Source: Hofstenia miamia
Taxonomy: Eukaryota; Xenacoelomorpha; Acoela
DNA length: 64,000 nt
Assembly: GCA_004352715.1 (NCBI GenBank)
Contig: SCFE01000039.1
Location: 1,333,258 to 1,397,257 of the forward strand
Reading direction: 5' to 3'
Shown: piece after piece, positions 47,857 to 60,124 of the stretch
How positions within the stretch are numbered: the first letter of the stretch is position 1
How the letters are laid out: each line of letters begins with the position of its first letter
Notes under the pieces: model-generated
Told to the model about the DNA's origin: nothing
Seen by the model: the letters and a program-made list of their open reading frames with translations, nothing else
Database searches by the model: none
Program-made: the position numbers and the translations under genes

Positions 47857-48429
47857 GTCGCTTTTTCTAATTCGTAAATTATTTGTCCAAGGTCAATTTC
47901 ATGTGGTTTATTTTTACTATAATTCTTGAAATGTTCATTGAAATCGGCTTTGGATTGAATTCAGAGTATTAGTATACATGTAAATACTCAAACTACGGAA
48001 ATTTTTTTTTGGTATATGCTGAAGCAGCAGATTTAATAGCTTCAAGCTAAACAGTTAAATACTTTCGACGTGTACAGTTCAACTATTGTAGATAGTCCAA
48101 CTAATGCTATTGGAATCGTAATGTAATGCAACAAAATTGAGTTTTTACGGGTTCTTAAATGGGTTACGGTGGGCATGAAATAATGACTATTTTTTGCAGT
48201 TTAATTTGCCAATTCAGTTCGCATTTATTATTCTGCCTATTGTATGCACAGGGTGTCCACAATGTCTGGGTACATAGAATTTTAATATTATATTTATTTT
48301 CACTAAAATTTAGTAAGGCACATCAAATTATGCATTGCAAATAATGGAATCGTATTGACAATATAATTTCTTAACATTATAATTAAAAGAAATTGTTTTG
48401 TTCTAAAGGTATGCATTTACCCTCTATGT
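47857..48429. other. DDX20 downstream region
   Basis: No gene. At 48248-48275, ACAGGGTGTCCACAATGTCT resembles one mariner-type terminus, but no partner end was found. Confidence 0.6.
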
Positions 48430-48499
48430 GGTAGTAGTAAATAGATTTATTATAAAATATGTTACAAATTGCACTTACTTAGAGATAATAAACAAGAAA

Positions 48500-50607
48500 A
48501 CATTTAATCCATAGTAGCACATCAAAGTCGGAGCTCGACAGAAACAAACAAGGCGTCAAGAGCAAGGATCATCTTTGTTGTAATGTGATAATAACCTTTC
48601 CAAGCGAAAGGACCTCAATGTTTTTTTGAAAAGGTTTGGAGTAGTAGTAAAAATTTCGAGATCAGAGTTTCGTTGCAGGAAATTAGCCAAGATTACAACT
48701 CGATTAAAATATAATTGAGACGTTTGTAATCTATGTAAATTGCGTGACTTAAAAAATAGCTTTGAAGAAGTGCGCACGTCTGGCCTGTTAGGGCTGTAGA
48801 GATCTAATCCTGATGAATTAGTTTGCTTATCAACACAATATCCAAATATTGTAGGTAGTAGCTAATAGGCAAGAGCTTAGTAGAAATCAATCGATTCTTA
48901 TAACCATTGAGACTGACTATCCAACTGCTACATCTGCTCTGAAATGTTTCTAAACGTGGTATATGAGTTAAGAAAGCAAACCAAACAATAATAGATAAAA
49001 TCGAACTTTTGGTTGAGAGATCTTGATCTTGATCCTAGTGTTATAAGGAATGGTACGGCGAAGGCTAATAACTGCTTTGTTGGCCGTTCTAAGTATATTA
49101 GTAATATCCAATGACCAACATAGATACATTGTCATGATGTGGAATTGACAGCAACGTCGATTTTAATAAATTAAACTCCATATTGTTAGATGAAGCCCAG
49201 GCCAAGAGTAGCATGTATTATCTAAGTAAAGATGCCACAGAATTAGAGAAAAGCTTAACATCGTCGGCAAATAGTTGTGGTGTAGATGAGCAGCAAACAT
49301 CGGGTAGGTCATTTATAAATGCAACAAATAGCGGCCCCAGCAATGAGCCTTGGAGTACACCAGAAGAGGAGAGTAAGAATTTCCAACAATTACTCATTGT
49401 TGACAGTTTTCAAATATGAAGTTAAAAAAGATAAATATTTTCCACCTATGCCAAACAACGCCAATTTTTCAAGTAAAATTGAATGAGATACCCTATCTAA
49501 ATATAGTATCAACGCATGATCACTAAAGCCAAAGCTATTATACAGGTTGTCTAGTAATGTTAGAAGCGGTAAAACAGTACACCGTTTGCGGATAAATCCA
49601 AATTGTGCTGATTTTAGATTACAAAGGATAATACTGTACAAACTTTTAATGATGATTCTTTCAAAAACTAAAGAAAGTTTGGATAAAAATGTATAGGACG
49701 GTAATTAGCAATGTTAGTACGTTAACCTTTCTTATGTAACGGAGTAATGTTGGATATTTTCCAATATTGTGGATATTTACCAAGATTAATGTAGTGCTTA
49801 AATAGTTGAAGCAAATTAGGAGTCAGTGCAGAACAATGCCGACGTAGAAAGTAGCCAGGTAAATTGTTGTGACGCATCCATTAGAAGAACAAACTTTCAA
49901 AGCATCCAGGACATCGTCAATATTGATATCGATGTTGTTATATAAAGAATTCTGAAGATTCACACTGACTCGAGTTTTAGCAAAGTATACAGAGATAAAA
50001 TAATTGTTGAAAAGCTTAGCAATAGAATAGTAATCATTTACCTTGCCATTGTTCCAGTGCATCGATTTGGGTAAACTCTTATTGGCGAAAAGACGCATTC
50101 GATTTTAACATTGATTAGGAGCAGACAGATGAGCAAAATTTTCATTAAAAGAAATTGTCTCTAATTCAACTGAAATCAGTAAGTTATTGGTTAACAATTG
50201 AAACGAGCGTCTATAGCTTTGTTATACAAATCGACCGTATGCGATGTGCAGTATGGAGGTAGATTGACGAGTAAAATCCGTTTAGGTACGTAATAACATA
50301 TCATGCCAGTACCCTATATTGTCTGTTGTGCAGGAATCATAATATGAGAATAAAGAAGAACCAAGTGCAGAATTCAAATCCATAAAGTATGCTTGAGAGA
50401 AGCAATATATAGGTTCGGATGAGACATGATAGCGAAATATACCCAAGAGGGCATTTAGATCAGGAGGAACTAATGATAATTTTTTTATAAATATAATATA
50501 ACCGGCTCATGGTCAGAAAAACTATCAGACGGTGGAATATGTCCAGAAACACATACATTGTTATCATTAAAGAATACTATTTGAGTAGGTTTCAAGTTAT
50601 GCGTACG
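48500..50607 (-). pseudogene. LINE F endonuclease end and reverse transcriptase
   Basis: Minus strand, several frames. IVFFNDNNV..SDHEPVILYL (50480-50580) is the last endonuclease block with SDH. ITPLHKKG then NIANYRPI (~49690-49750) marks RT motif 1/2. SAQFGFIRKR (~49590-49620) is next. GVLQGSLLGPLFVAFINDLP (~49310-49370) is motif B, and LFADDVKLFS (FADD at 49260-49271) is motif C. A C-terminal piece has NRVVILANFLQRNSD (48600-48700). The catalytic DD is present but stops are frequent. The style is Jockey/CR1 superfamily and differs from LINEs A-E. Confidence 0.8.
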
Positions 50608-53119
50608 CATGGACGACTTGAAATGAACACCTGGACGAATTGCTTAACTGAGCGATGTGCACTTAGAGGCCATTGTTAGAATTATTTTAAGTTAATTATC
50701 ATCTATTTATAAACTTGAAAATGCTATTTTTGCTTATAATTTATGCATATATTTTATTATTCACAAGTAGACAAATAAGTCAACTATTTATATTTTTTAT
50801 TGAGAATTTTAAAGATAAAATAAAAAATATTTTAGAAATGTCCTAAAACTAGTTTTAAAATATATTGCCAATTGTATATATTTAACAAAAGCGAAAATTT
50901 AATGGATGAAACTCTAATACAAATAACACTAAGAAAATTTAGCAATCTTTTCATCACACTAGTGTTTTTTTCAGAAAGGCGCTTTGCAGTATTTTTGGCC
51001 GAACAATTGAAAAATCTTCTTACAATTGATATTCCAATGGAATCTTGATTTTCACAGCACCAAAAGGATGCAATAAATTCAAAAATGGATTCGTAATCTG
51101 CGACAGCAGCTTCAAAAATATGTTGGAACAACAACTGATTATGCTTAGAACTCATGAAAATGTTATGTGCCTTTTTGCAATCTTGTATTTCAGAAAATAT
51201 TGAAAAGCTCTTTAGACAAATGCAAAAGACAATCACTCAGACTTGATAAACCACCCCTGTTAATTTGGTTTAAAAACTGCTTAACTTTATCGTTAACTAA
51301 ATCAAAGTTGGGATGTTGAAACTTATCCTGCCCACATTTAAGCAGTTGCTTTTGTTTGTTTCACATTTGGCAATGTAGCCGCAATTTAATATATAACGTT
51401 ATAATCATAATCAATATTAACATCTGTATGCTCACTAATTGTATCTAGAATAGTCGTTGCATCCTTCTTTATAGAATCTATATCATGTTGGCCAGTTTTG
51501 GGCATCTCACGCAATTCTTGTACAGAGATATTGGAAAATTTTAGCAGATAAAGATTTTATCTTTCTTTCTGAATCAAATAACTGTCGGCAAGAGATTAAA
51601 TAATTGCCACCTGATAGTTGCCTATACCAACCAAACCTTTTTTCAATAGGATAGGATTGTAAATTACCAATTAGCAAATATTTAAAGTTCAAATTTTCCA
51701 AAACATATTGTGCAAGTTCGGGTATTGCAACACAGGTTTGCTTTAGTGCAGCTAAAGTTTCATTAGATAGACATTCAAAAAGATAAAGTATTTTGGAATC
51801 ATTTACATCTACAATGGGGTTTTTTTTGTTAATGTCGCTTTGATGTTCCTATATATCTACTAGCAACTATTTACTAGCAACTGACTTTATCATAAAACAC
51901 AGAACTGTTTTACAAACATCAGCACCTTTTAAACCTGAAAATTGTCAATGTGCATATTCTATTATTTTTGCTACATATATTTCATCCATAATCAAAATGA
52001 GAAAAGTTTCATATTCTTTGAGACTTAAGAATCTTTTATGTAAATACGAATCGCTAAAGTTTTCATCACGATTTCTAGTGAGTTGTGAAATCACTGAGAT
52101 CGACGTAAAATAATAAGTTTTGTTGATAAAATGAACTTATAGGCAAATCGTTTTTTCGTGCTCTTTCACCAATCCTGCTGCTGCCGTTGGTGGATTCCGT
52201 TTTATTTCTTTGCCCAAATTTAAATATGTTGAAAGGCCGTCAAAAATAGACGGAACTGTACCACATTTCAATCGTCTAAATTAAACAGTCTCAACATCTT
52301 ATCTTCACTCAATAGTCAAATGCAAAACAATACTTAATATTGGAGTTATTTGAGATAAAATTGAACTATAATTCACAATATTTATTATCCCTTCAGTGAA
52401 AAAAATTTATTTTGAAATTTAGTTATTAATTACTAAACGAACATGTTAAACAAAGAAAGTATTCGACAGCCCTCATCTGTTATTTTATTTATTGTCATTA
52501 TGGCATTAGTATTGGAGCAAAATGTTAGCATAAATTGCACAGCACATAAAATTGTCAACGATTAAAATAATGATTTAAATAAATAAATGAAATACAAGTT
52601 AACATAATCATTAATAATAATAAATATAGCTTCGACTAGCTTTCTTGTCACTTGCTAACTTGGTTGACCTTGAAACATCTTGTCACAATGATCGTAAAGA
52701 AAATCAGTTTCTAAGAAATGCTTAGAACACAATCTATTGTTAGCAGTTGCTTTAAAATTACAACGAGATATTCTTTTAATCCACTTTTGCAATAAGTCTT
52801 TATCGTCCAGAGAAAATCTGTGAAATGAAATATTAGTGTCATTGTTCGATTTGTATCCACTTTTACAGTTATGGGCTGCGCATTTGTTCACCATGATATT
52901 ATAGTAAACGATGTGATAGCAGGTTAAAGCATTGATCCAAACGCAAGTGCACAACTGCGAGGGTAAATTCTTCTATAGTCTCTAGAGGGCTAGTGATCAG
53001 CAAGACAAGTGCGATGCAATTGATTGCTTCTGTTGAAGTGCAATGGCCTCCAAATGTACAAATAAGCATCATTAACACGCTCAGCAATTTGTCCAGGTGT
53101 TTATTTCGAGTCGTCCATG
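50608..53119 (-). mobile_element. P-type (THAP) DNA transposon nested in LINE F
   Basis: Terminal inverted repeats of ~37 bp with three mismatches begin CATGGACGACT at 50608 and at the complement of 53119, and continue with GAAAT.AACACCTGGAC. The length is 2512 bp, normal for P elements. The flanks CCTACGC on one side and CGTACGC on the other look like a decayed 7-8-bp target duplication; P elements duplicate 8 bp. It lies inside the LINE F endonuclease, and the LINE reading resumes on the other side. Confidence 0.85.
50832..52894 (-). pseudogene. P element / THAP9-like transposase, degenerate
   Basis: Minus strand. The start at 52894 opens a THAP zinc finger: VNKCAAHNC (C-x4-C), ISFHRFSLDD, LLQKWIKRI, and LCSKHFLETDF (C-x2-H with the following F). 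The middle (51800-52650) is full of stops. Near the end, 51507-51780 reads LKQTCVAIPELAQYV, then SYPIEKRFGWYRQLSGGNYL (the D-P-[IL]-E-x-x-F-x-x-x-R-x-x-x-G-x-N signature of P transposases, with Asp replaced by Tyr). After that come ISCRQLFDSE and a further open segment to 50832. THAP binds the element ends; the RNase H-like core would cut. This copy is inactive. Confidence 0.85.
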
Positions 53120-53138
53120 GCGTAGGAAAATGTATTAA

Positions 53139-53519
53139 TTAGATACGTTGAGGAGAGTCAAGATAATCTAAGATCATACCATCGTAGTAGAGAAGGGAAA
53201 AATTTTCGGACCAGTCAACTTCAGGTAAATTGAAATCACCACATATGGCAATTGTTTGATCTTGAAATATCAGGAGTTTGGATTTGCAAAAATTATCGAA
53301 GAAATCCAAAGCTAAGTCATTGCAAAATGTAATATCTTGAAGACATAGACGATAATGATCATAAACAGGAGGATTATAGATACATAGGAAGAGAAGAGAG
53401 TTATTGCTGAATTCTAAAATACAGCCACAAGCAAAGTCAATATTCGAATCAAGAGGAACCTTGTTTACATTTAGCGTTTCGCAAATAATTAAATTCGTCA
53501 GTTTTTCTTTCGTCGACAC
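53139..53519 (-). pseudogene. LINE F endonuclease, N-terminal part
   Basis: 127-codon frame. FACGCILEF and LLFLCIYNPPVYD match the central strands of the AP-endonuclease fold, and TIAICGDFNLPEVDW is the GDFN metal motif. It stops at TAA shortly before the P insertion. The N-terminal catalytic Glu (ETW) is missing. Confidence 0.82.
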
Positions 53520-53718
53520 AGGTTGTACAGAATGTCAAGAAATGCTTTTTATGATGTATTAATGAGGCAATGCAATTAGAAGAAAAGCCTGTACAATTCC
53601 TCGGAAGATGTAACGATTTATTACATAGAGCACATAAAAATCGTCTTGTTTCATCGTTGATATTTAAATTGCACGTATTACATAAATTATTACTAGTTGT
53701 GTTTATCATTGTTTTCAA
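53449..53718 (-). pseudogene. LINE F PHD-type zinc finger (ORF1 or ORF2 N-terminus)
   Basis: NLCNTCNLNI, FLCALCNKSLHLPRNC and FCTTCV give a C4-H-C3 pattern of a PHD finger, as in ORF1 of several CR1/Jockey LINEs. It lies directly upstream of, and overlaps, the endonuclease frame, so most of ORF1 and the start of ORF2 are deleted. Confidence 0.7.
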
Positions 53719-53994
53719 CCGACTGTCCTCGGAGAAAGCAAATATACCTGTTCTCAGACTTTGTTGGCACCCTGTATTATCACAGGTATAATAATTTGAT
53801 TTTCATTTCAAAATAATCCACTTGGGAATTCTAGTGTTTAGTCACTTCTGACACATTTCCTTGTCATACTAATAATATTTATATTTTATCATTACTAATT
53901 AATTTGCCTAATATATTTTTTAGTTGGTTTTGCATTGGAACACTGTAAATTTTTAGTAAATAAATGTTGATTTAAATAAGCGTATATGATTTAG

Positions 53995-54475
53995 GAAGGC
54001 ATTCTCATCGTCTTTTAAAGGAAAACCTCAAGAATCTCAAAGTTCTTCTGACCCTTCATTGTCACTCAGTCCATCTAAAGTTGAAAAGAATAATTTTTCT
54101 CTAACCCATGCTGTTCAAAATTCCTTGTTGTCTGAAGTCATAGAAAAATATGAAGAGCGAAGACTGAAGCCTCAAACCTTTAGACAAATTAATGTTTCTA
54201 AATTATCTGCTGAAACCGTCAACAGTGCTTTTGAATCGTTCATTACATCAGGCAATTTCACATGCCCTGAATTCATAGATTGTGTTTCCGAGATTTTGCC
54301 ACCTTGTCCACCGTTAAAGACTCTTCGTGATATCTTCTCTGAAGAGCCTAGTAAGGCTTCAATGCAATCCATGTCCACACAAACTCTACATGTACAAACC
54401 TATCCCTCGCCATTTTCACACCAACAATCGCCTTATATTGAAGGAATGCTAAAGTTATATTATCAAACATTTTAG
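53995..54475 (+). CDS. Terminal exon of an unidentified protein
   Basis: Open frame of 159 codons after a good acceptor (TGATTTAG, first complete codon at 53996), ending in TAG. The peptide is Ser-rich at first (KAFSSSFKGKPQESQSSSD). A probable helical segment follows (LLSEVIEKYEERRLKPQTF), then INVSKLSAETVNSAFESFI, CPEFIDCVSEILPPCPPLK and a Gln/Ser/Pro-rich tail. There is no transposon signature and no frame damage, so it is probably host coding. I do not recognise the family. The upstream exon is not visible; the phase (1 nt carried over) does not fit a simple join to the last DDX20 exon. Confidence 0.5.
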
Positions 54476-57239
54476 TCATTATTGAAATTTGATTTGAATT
54501 TGAAGTTACCATTTTTGAAATGTGTAATAGTCTGGAAATGTACCATTAATAATCATCAATTTAGTTATGGTTCTTGCCGAAATTCAATGTTGATTTTTTT
54601 CATTTAATGCTCATTGTGTCCAAAATTAATTCTGGGATATTTCGTTATTTCAATAACACTGGATAATTTAGTTATACACCCCTCTCCCAACGTTTCCCCA
54701 ATTCTTAAAGTTTACAACAGCGTCTTCAACTTGTTCATTATTAGTCCTTATACAACGAACCCTTTCTGTTTTCGGAGGATTGGAAGCCGCTACTGCTGCA
54801 TATTTTAAGCGACATGTACATGAGAACATGTTAAAAAAGTAGAGCCGCCATAAAAATTTATTCGTATTTTACAGGCCTTGGTAAAAATGTGTTGTTCTAT
54901 TATAGGGGCTCGCTGTGTAGTAGAAAATCAGTAATATTAGCAGAGAAATTTTCTACTGAAATTTTGTCACTTCATTGATGTAGCTTGGAGAGGATTAACA
55001 GAATTTATTGTGATTGTCTTGCAAACCAACTACACGTGATTAGTAGCCTTGATCGCGAGTATACATGTATAATTACCCTTAATTTAACATTGCTGTTGCT
55101 TTTTGCCTACCTAGTGTTAAACAATACACACATTATATTACCCTATATTGCATATTGTACATTTAATGAAACAATTACACTGTGTAAAATTGAAGGAACA
55201 CAACCATGTTGTTTCAACAGAAACATGAATATATCTCGCGAATAACACCGGTAAATAGGCGCCATTATGTTCGAAATGAAAAATTATCATTTTGAATTCA
55301 AGATTCCGAGCAACAAAAGTACTATCCTATTTCTGAAATTTCAAAGATAAATTTTACATCTTTAAAATATATATATATATATATATATACATACATATAT
55401 ACATTCATACATACATACATAAAGTATATATATATATATATATATTTTATAAGTAAGCTTTTATGCTATGGAAAAAATAGTTTTTGCATACATAAATGCC
55501 GCATTTGTAGCCACATTTTTACCTAAAATAGATAGACAATTTCTTGTTTCTTTAAAGCAACATGCTTTTGCGAAAATATTCTAGTTAGCTAAGCACCTAC
55601 ATATTGTTTATATGGACGATTCAAAACCCATTTTCCTCAATATTTTTTTGTTTTCAGTCAACATGATTGTCAGGAATTTATATGGTGCTAGAAAAACCAC
55701 ATAATTTGACTGCTCAAAGATTACATTCAAGTAATATTGATTCTTGAGTAAACCAGTCTGTCTTAAAAGCGGCTGGAAACATTGTTTGACCTTGTTACAG
55801 AATTTTCCGATAGCATGGGTTGTACTTTCACAATTGGTACCCTGGTGTTGAACTTCACAATCAGGGTATAGTTTACCTTTGAACAGTGTGGTAGATGGAA
55901 AGAAAAGCAGATGCAAACATCCAGCATGTCATCAAATTAACAGAGTATTTTGTGAAGAATTTCAAATGAACTTATACGTTACTACTGAAGTTTTTTCATG
56001 CAGAACAATGGACATTGTTTACAGTGATTTTATCCCACATAGAATATTATTTTGATATTCTTAGAACTGAAACACTAACATGTATTTTCTTATTCAAGTT
56101 AATGGTTAGTTAAGAATATGTATTAACCAAAAATTTGGTATACATGTATGCCTAATTGCATAACATTGCTTAAAGGAAACAATGTCACAGAAATTCCTAC
56201 AAATTTTATTGAGAAAAAAACTTTAGTTTTAATAATTGCATATATTTTAATTAAAATTTCTTTTTATTGTAATATATTTAATTCATCATGCAATCCATGA
56301 TTAAGTGTATAAATTAATATTCGAAATACGGTATTTTCGGATAGGATATCAAAGTACTATAATCAACAAGAATTTAAACTAATTTGCTGTTTTATTGCTT
56401 GTTCATCTTAAAACCTTTGTACAATACATTGAAAGCCAAAACAATCAGATTGGGATTACTGAGATTGATGAAGTGAGCAGTGTAAGGTAGACTTAATATT
56501 TGAAATATTACCGAAATTAGTTGCACTTAAGAAGTTGTCTCAATTGTTTTCAATCAGGGCTTTCAAATCAAATTATGAAAAATTGAAAATTCAAACTTCA
56601 AGCCAAATTGTGAAGGCTAATGAGTAACTTTAGCATTCAAATTTTGCAAAATTTCAACATCAACGCTTTATTAAATTTTTCCAATTTATTTTTTTTAGTA
56701 AAATTATTAAAATTACTTTTTTGTTAAATATTGTAAACGGAAACATCTGCCTGATGGCTTTATAATTCATCTCATTTCATAAATCCTTCACTTAAATATA
56801 ACTTGTTCTAGCATGTTTGATAAATAAGCAAATAGTGAACACATTTTGTAAACTGTGACTATCATATGTATGTTGTTCTGTTTTGCTGATTTATCTGGAA
56901 TAAATAAATGACAGGGTATTTACTGCAATTTTCATGGCTCTATGTATTATGCACAGTAATCATCTTTTTATATAGAGAATCGACTATGTATGTTGAAGTT
57001 ATGTTCTAGTATGCACTCCATATAGTTTCAAAACTATAGGTAAAATGTGGTTTTGAGGCCACCTCATTGTTATTGTATATTGAACTATATTTTCGCCTAA
57101 TAAATAGGCATTTCTTTTGTATGTAAGAATTTTTTCTAAGAAATAGCACATTTTAAACCAAACTTTGAATTAAAAAAAATTTACAAATCAAAGTTTGAAA
57201 GTCAAACTTTCAAAGCCATGTATTCAAATGCTTATTGAA
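54476..57239. other. AT-rich interval, no recognised gene
   Basis: Contains TA and ATAC microsatellites at 55366-55446 and one protein-like ORF (55608-55916, minus). Nothing else is supported. Confidence 0.6.
55608..55916 (-). CDS. Hypothetical ORF, possibly coding fragment
   Basis: 102 codons with non-random composition for this AT-rich region (LYPDCEVQHQGTNCES, then FCNKVKQCFQPLLRQTG). Four cysteines lie in the first half. No splice context and no family recognised. It may be a fragment of an old element or chance. Confidence 0.2.
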   Translation of the reverse strand: MHLLFFPSTTLFKGKLYPDCEVQHQGTNCESTTHAIGKFCNKVKQCFQPLLRQTGLLKNQYYLNVIFEQSNYVVFLAPYKFLTIMLTENKKILRKMGFESSI

Positions 57240-58130
57240 TGATTGAATTCCTTTGCAAAAATCTTCGAAAAACTAATATTTGACCAAATATTTGTATAAC
57301 AACTCAATTCGGCTTTACGCTACTGAAAATTGGAGATCTCGATGACATCCATTTTGTCAAAATTGCTTCTATTGATTTTAGTAAAACCATTAGACTAAAA
57401 GAATATATTTTCCCTCTAAATATGCATTATTTAATTAAAAGATATCTTTTCATTAAATAATGCATATTTGGAGAGAAATTTTTAAATTGACGATGCTCAA
57501 GTTGAGCGAAAATATCTTTTAGTCTGTTTTTACTAAAATTATTAAAGCTCCATAACAGCAAAAAGAAGTTATTCTATTAATTTGTCCAAAGCATTTGATT
57601 CCATTGATCATTATGTTCTTCTTAGAAAATTAGAACACATTGGTTTCTATTCTAATTTTTACATTTAATAAGGTGCTAATTAAGTGATCTTTTTTAAATA
57701 GTAAAGGTCAATGGTATTGTTTCTAACTGGGGCAAAACTTACAAAGGTGTTCAATAAGGCGCTATTTTTGGGCCTCTGCTTTTCTCGTTGTATTGAATGA
57801 TTTAAATGTAAATTTAAACAAAGATTGTGGAATAGTGCAGTATTCTAATGATACGTGTATATACATATGCACACATGATAATCAAATAGAAACATTAAGT
57901 AGTAAATTAGAAACAAATCTCTCTCAACTACTAAGATATTTTATATGCACTATTTCACTGTATATCCCTCTAAAATAAAATTCTGTGTCATGTCTCCCTT
58001 TCATAAAGATAATCAATCACTTCTTAATTTTTTCGGTGTCAAAAATTACACAAATTGAATCCTTCAAATATTTTGGAGCAACAATCGATAATAAATTTTT
58101 TGGGCAAAAATATTGACACAATTTTTTTAG
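57240..58130 (+). pseudogene. LINE G reverse transcriptase relic
   Basis: Plus strand with stops and shifts. NLSKAFDSIDHYVLLRKLEH (57580-57640, motif A), KGV..GAIFGPLLFSLY (57745-57795, motif B decayed), GIVQYSNDTCIY (motif C, YADD changed to YSND, 57841-57852) and ITQIESFKYFGATIDNKF (58045-58100). Motif C has lost one catalytic Asp. A hairpin element is inserted near motif A. Confidence 0.8.
57373..57545. repeat. Hairpin (foldback) element near RT motif A of LINE G
   Basis: The arms TTTTAGTAAAA..AGACTAAAAG and CTCTAAATATGCATTATTTAAT recur inverted on either side of AAAAGATATCTTTT (57437-57450). The right arm has an extra ~28 nt containing GCTCAAGTTGAGC. The duplex would be about 60 bp. No coding capacity. 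Confidence 0.7.
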
Positions 58131-58439
58131 AAAATGAAAAAACTAAATTTCATGCAAGAAAATTTTCCGTTATTTTTCAGCTAATTTCAATTTTGAAATT
58201 TTTTTAAGATAAATTAGGGTAGAATCTTTTCCCCTACTATAAATATGGTTAATATCAATTACTGGATTTAAATGATCAGTCCACTGCATCGAAAATCACA
58301 AAATAAAATATTGCTTCTAAGAGAAAAAAACATTTGTCAAACATTCAAGTAAATGTAAAAATAGAGAAAATTGATAAACTAAATACATCAATAAGAAAAC
58401 GAGAGTTAATTAATTCTGCCCGGAAGGAACATGTATTGG

Positions 58440-59101
58440 TCATTGAAATGATAAGATAAGATAAGATATTCTTTATTCCGAAAAATTTTAGCAATTAAAT
58501 TACTGATAATTTATCTGAATAGCGTCATTAAATTCACAAAATACATATATACAATTCACACAAATTAAAAAAAGAAGTCTATGGATACATTACTATAGTT
58601 ATATTTTAATAATGAGTTATAGTAATGATCAAGCAATAATAGAATTAAATGAGAGAAAATCTAGTTTGTATGTAATCCACAACAATATTTAGTGTTTGAC
58701 GTATTTCCCGTTTAAATGCAATAGCAGGCAGCTCATGAATATATCCTATTGTTCAAAAGAAGAAGAAGAAGAAAAATCTATATTCAGAAATTGTTTTAAC
58801 AATAAATAGAAATACTGATAACAAATTCTGAAAGCGTCAAGAAAGTAATACAAAACTAAACAAAAAAAGAAAACAACGAATATTTACAAATAAAAAGTGG
58901 TTAACTTGGGCTATGGCGATTGCTAGTTTCTATTAATAGAGTAATCAGGATTAGAAAATTTATAACCTCGCCATTTCAGTTTTTTTATATTATAAGTGCA
59001 AAAATATTTTTTAATATTCATTTTAAAGTTTTTTAATTTACTTATTTGTTTAATGTAATTTGGTAATTCATTCCACATATTTATAGCTGTGTTTAGAAAT
59101 G
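58440..59101 (-). mobile_element. 3' end of LINE H
   Basis: Minus strand. TAINMWNELPNYIKQISKLK and NFKMNIKKYF (58985-59090) is the classic C-terminal tail of LINE ORF2 (WN.LP..I....SL..FK..LK.Y). The 3' tail runs to CGGAATAAAG and TATCTTATCTTATC (58451-58480), a short tandem repeat end typical of CR1-like elements. The upstream RT is in the gap. Confidence 0.75.
58451..58466. repeat. ATAAG short tandem repeat (LINE H 3' terminus)
   Basis: Three copies of ATAAG. CR1-type LINEs often end in such short repeats. Confidence 0.7.
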
Positions 59102-60101
59102 NNNNNNNNNNNNNNNNNNNNNNNNNNNNNNNNNNNNNNNNNNNNNNNNNNNNNNNNNNNNNNNNNNNNNNNNNNNNNNNNNNNNNNNNNNNNNNNNNNN
59201 NNNNNNNNNNNNNNNNNNNNNNNNNNNNNNNNNNNNNNNNNNNNNNNNNNNNNNNNNNNNNNNNNNNNNNNNNNNNNNNNNNNNNNNNNNNNNNNNNNNN
59301 NNNNNNNNNNNNNNNNNNNNNNNNNNNNNNNNNNNNNNNNNNNNNNNNNNNNNNNNNNNNNNNNNNNNNNNNNNNNNNNNNNNNNNNNNNNNNNNNNNNN
59401 NNNNNNNNNNNNNNNNNNNNNNNNNNNNNNNNNNNNNNNNNNNNNNNNNNNNNNNNNNNNNNNNNNNNNNNNNNNNNNNNNNNNNNNNNNNNNNNNNNNN
59501 NNNNNNNNNNNNNNNNNNNNNNNNNNNNNNNNNNNNNNNNNNNNNNNNNNNNNNNNNNNNNNNNNNNNNNNNNNNNNNNNNNNNNNNNNNNNNNNNNNNN
59601 NNNNNNNNNNNNNNNNNNNNNNNNNNNNNNNNNNNNNNNNNNNNNNNNNNNNNNNNNNNNNNNNNNNNNNNNNNNNNNNNNNNNNNNNNNNNNNNNNNNN
59701 NNNNNNNNNNNNNNNNNNNNNNNNNNNNNNNNNNNNNNNNNNNNNNNNNNNNNNNNNNNNNNNNNNNNNNNNNNNNNNNNNNNNNNNNNNNNNNNNNNNN
59801 NNNNNNNNNNNNNNNNNNNNNNNNNNNNNNNNNNNNNNNNNNNNNNNNNNNNNNNNNNNNNNNNNNNNNNNNNNNNNNNNNNNNNNNNNNNNNNNNNNNN
59901 NNNNNNNNNNNNNNNNNNNNNNNNNNNNNNNNNNNNNNNNNNNNNNNNNNNNNNNNNNNNNNNNNNNNNNNNNNNNNNNNNNNNNNNNNNNNNNNNNNNN
60001 NNNNNNNNNNNNNNNNNNNNNNNNNNNNNNNNNNNNNNNNNNNNNNNNNNNNNNNNNNNNNNNNNNNNNNNNNNNNNNNNNNNNNNNNNNNNNNNNNNNN
60101 N
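59102..60101. other. Assembly gap (exactly 1000 N)
   Basis: Nominal-size scaffold gap. Confidence 0.99.
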
Positions 60102-60124
60102 ATACCAAACAAATATACTACAAA

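Larger units (their letters stand above)
48430..53790 (-). mobile_element. LINE F (PHD finger, endonuclease, RT), split by a P element
   Basis: Minus-strand non-LTR element in two parts. 53120-53790 is the 5' part with a PHD-like finger and most of the endonuclease. 48430-50607 is the 3' part, from the endonuclease SDH motif through RT to a typical C-terminal basic tail. Removing the P element at 50608-53119 brings the two endonuclease halves together at the usual place, before the final D..F.N...SDH block. Frame breaks occur throughout. Confidence 0.85.

Noticed and set aside
48248-48275. Complete mariner element starting at CAGGGTGTCC
   Set aside because: No inverted partner end or transposase was found nearby.
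49183-49419. Plus-strand 78-codon frame with a Ser/Glu-rich peptide
   Set aside because: Shadow of the LINE F RT motifs B and C on the minus strand.
47578-54475. 53995-54475 as the missing C-terminus of DDX20/Gemin3
   Set aside because: The exon phase does not fit an in-frame donor at the end of DDX20 exon 5, and I see no similarity to the Gemin3 C-terminal region.
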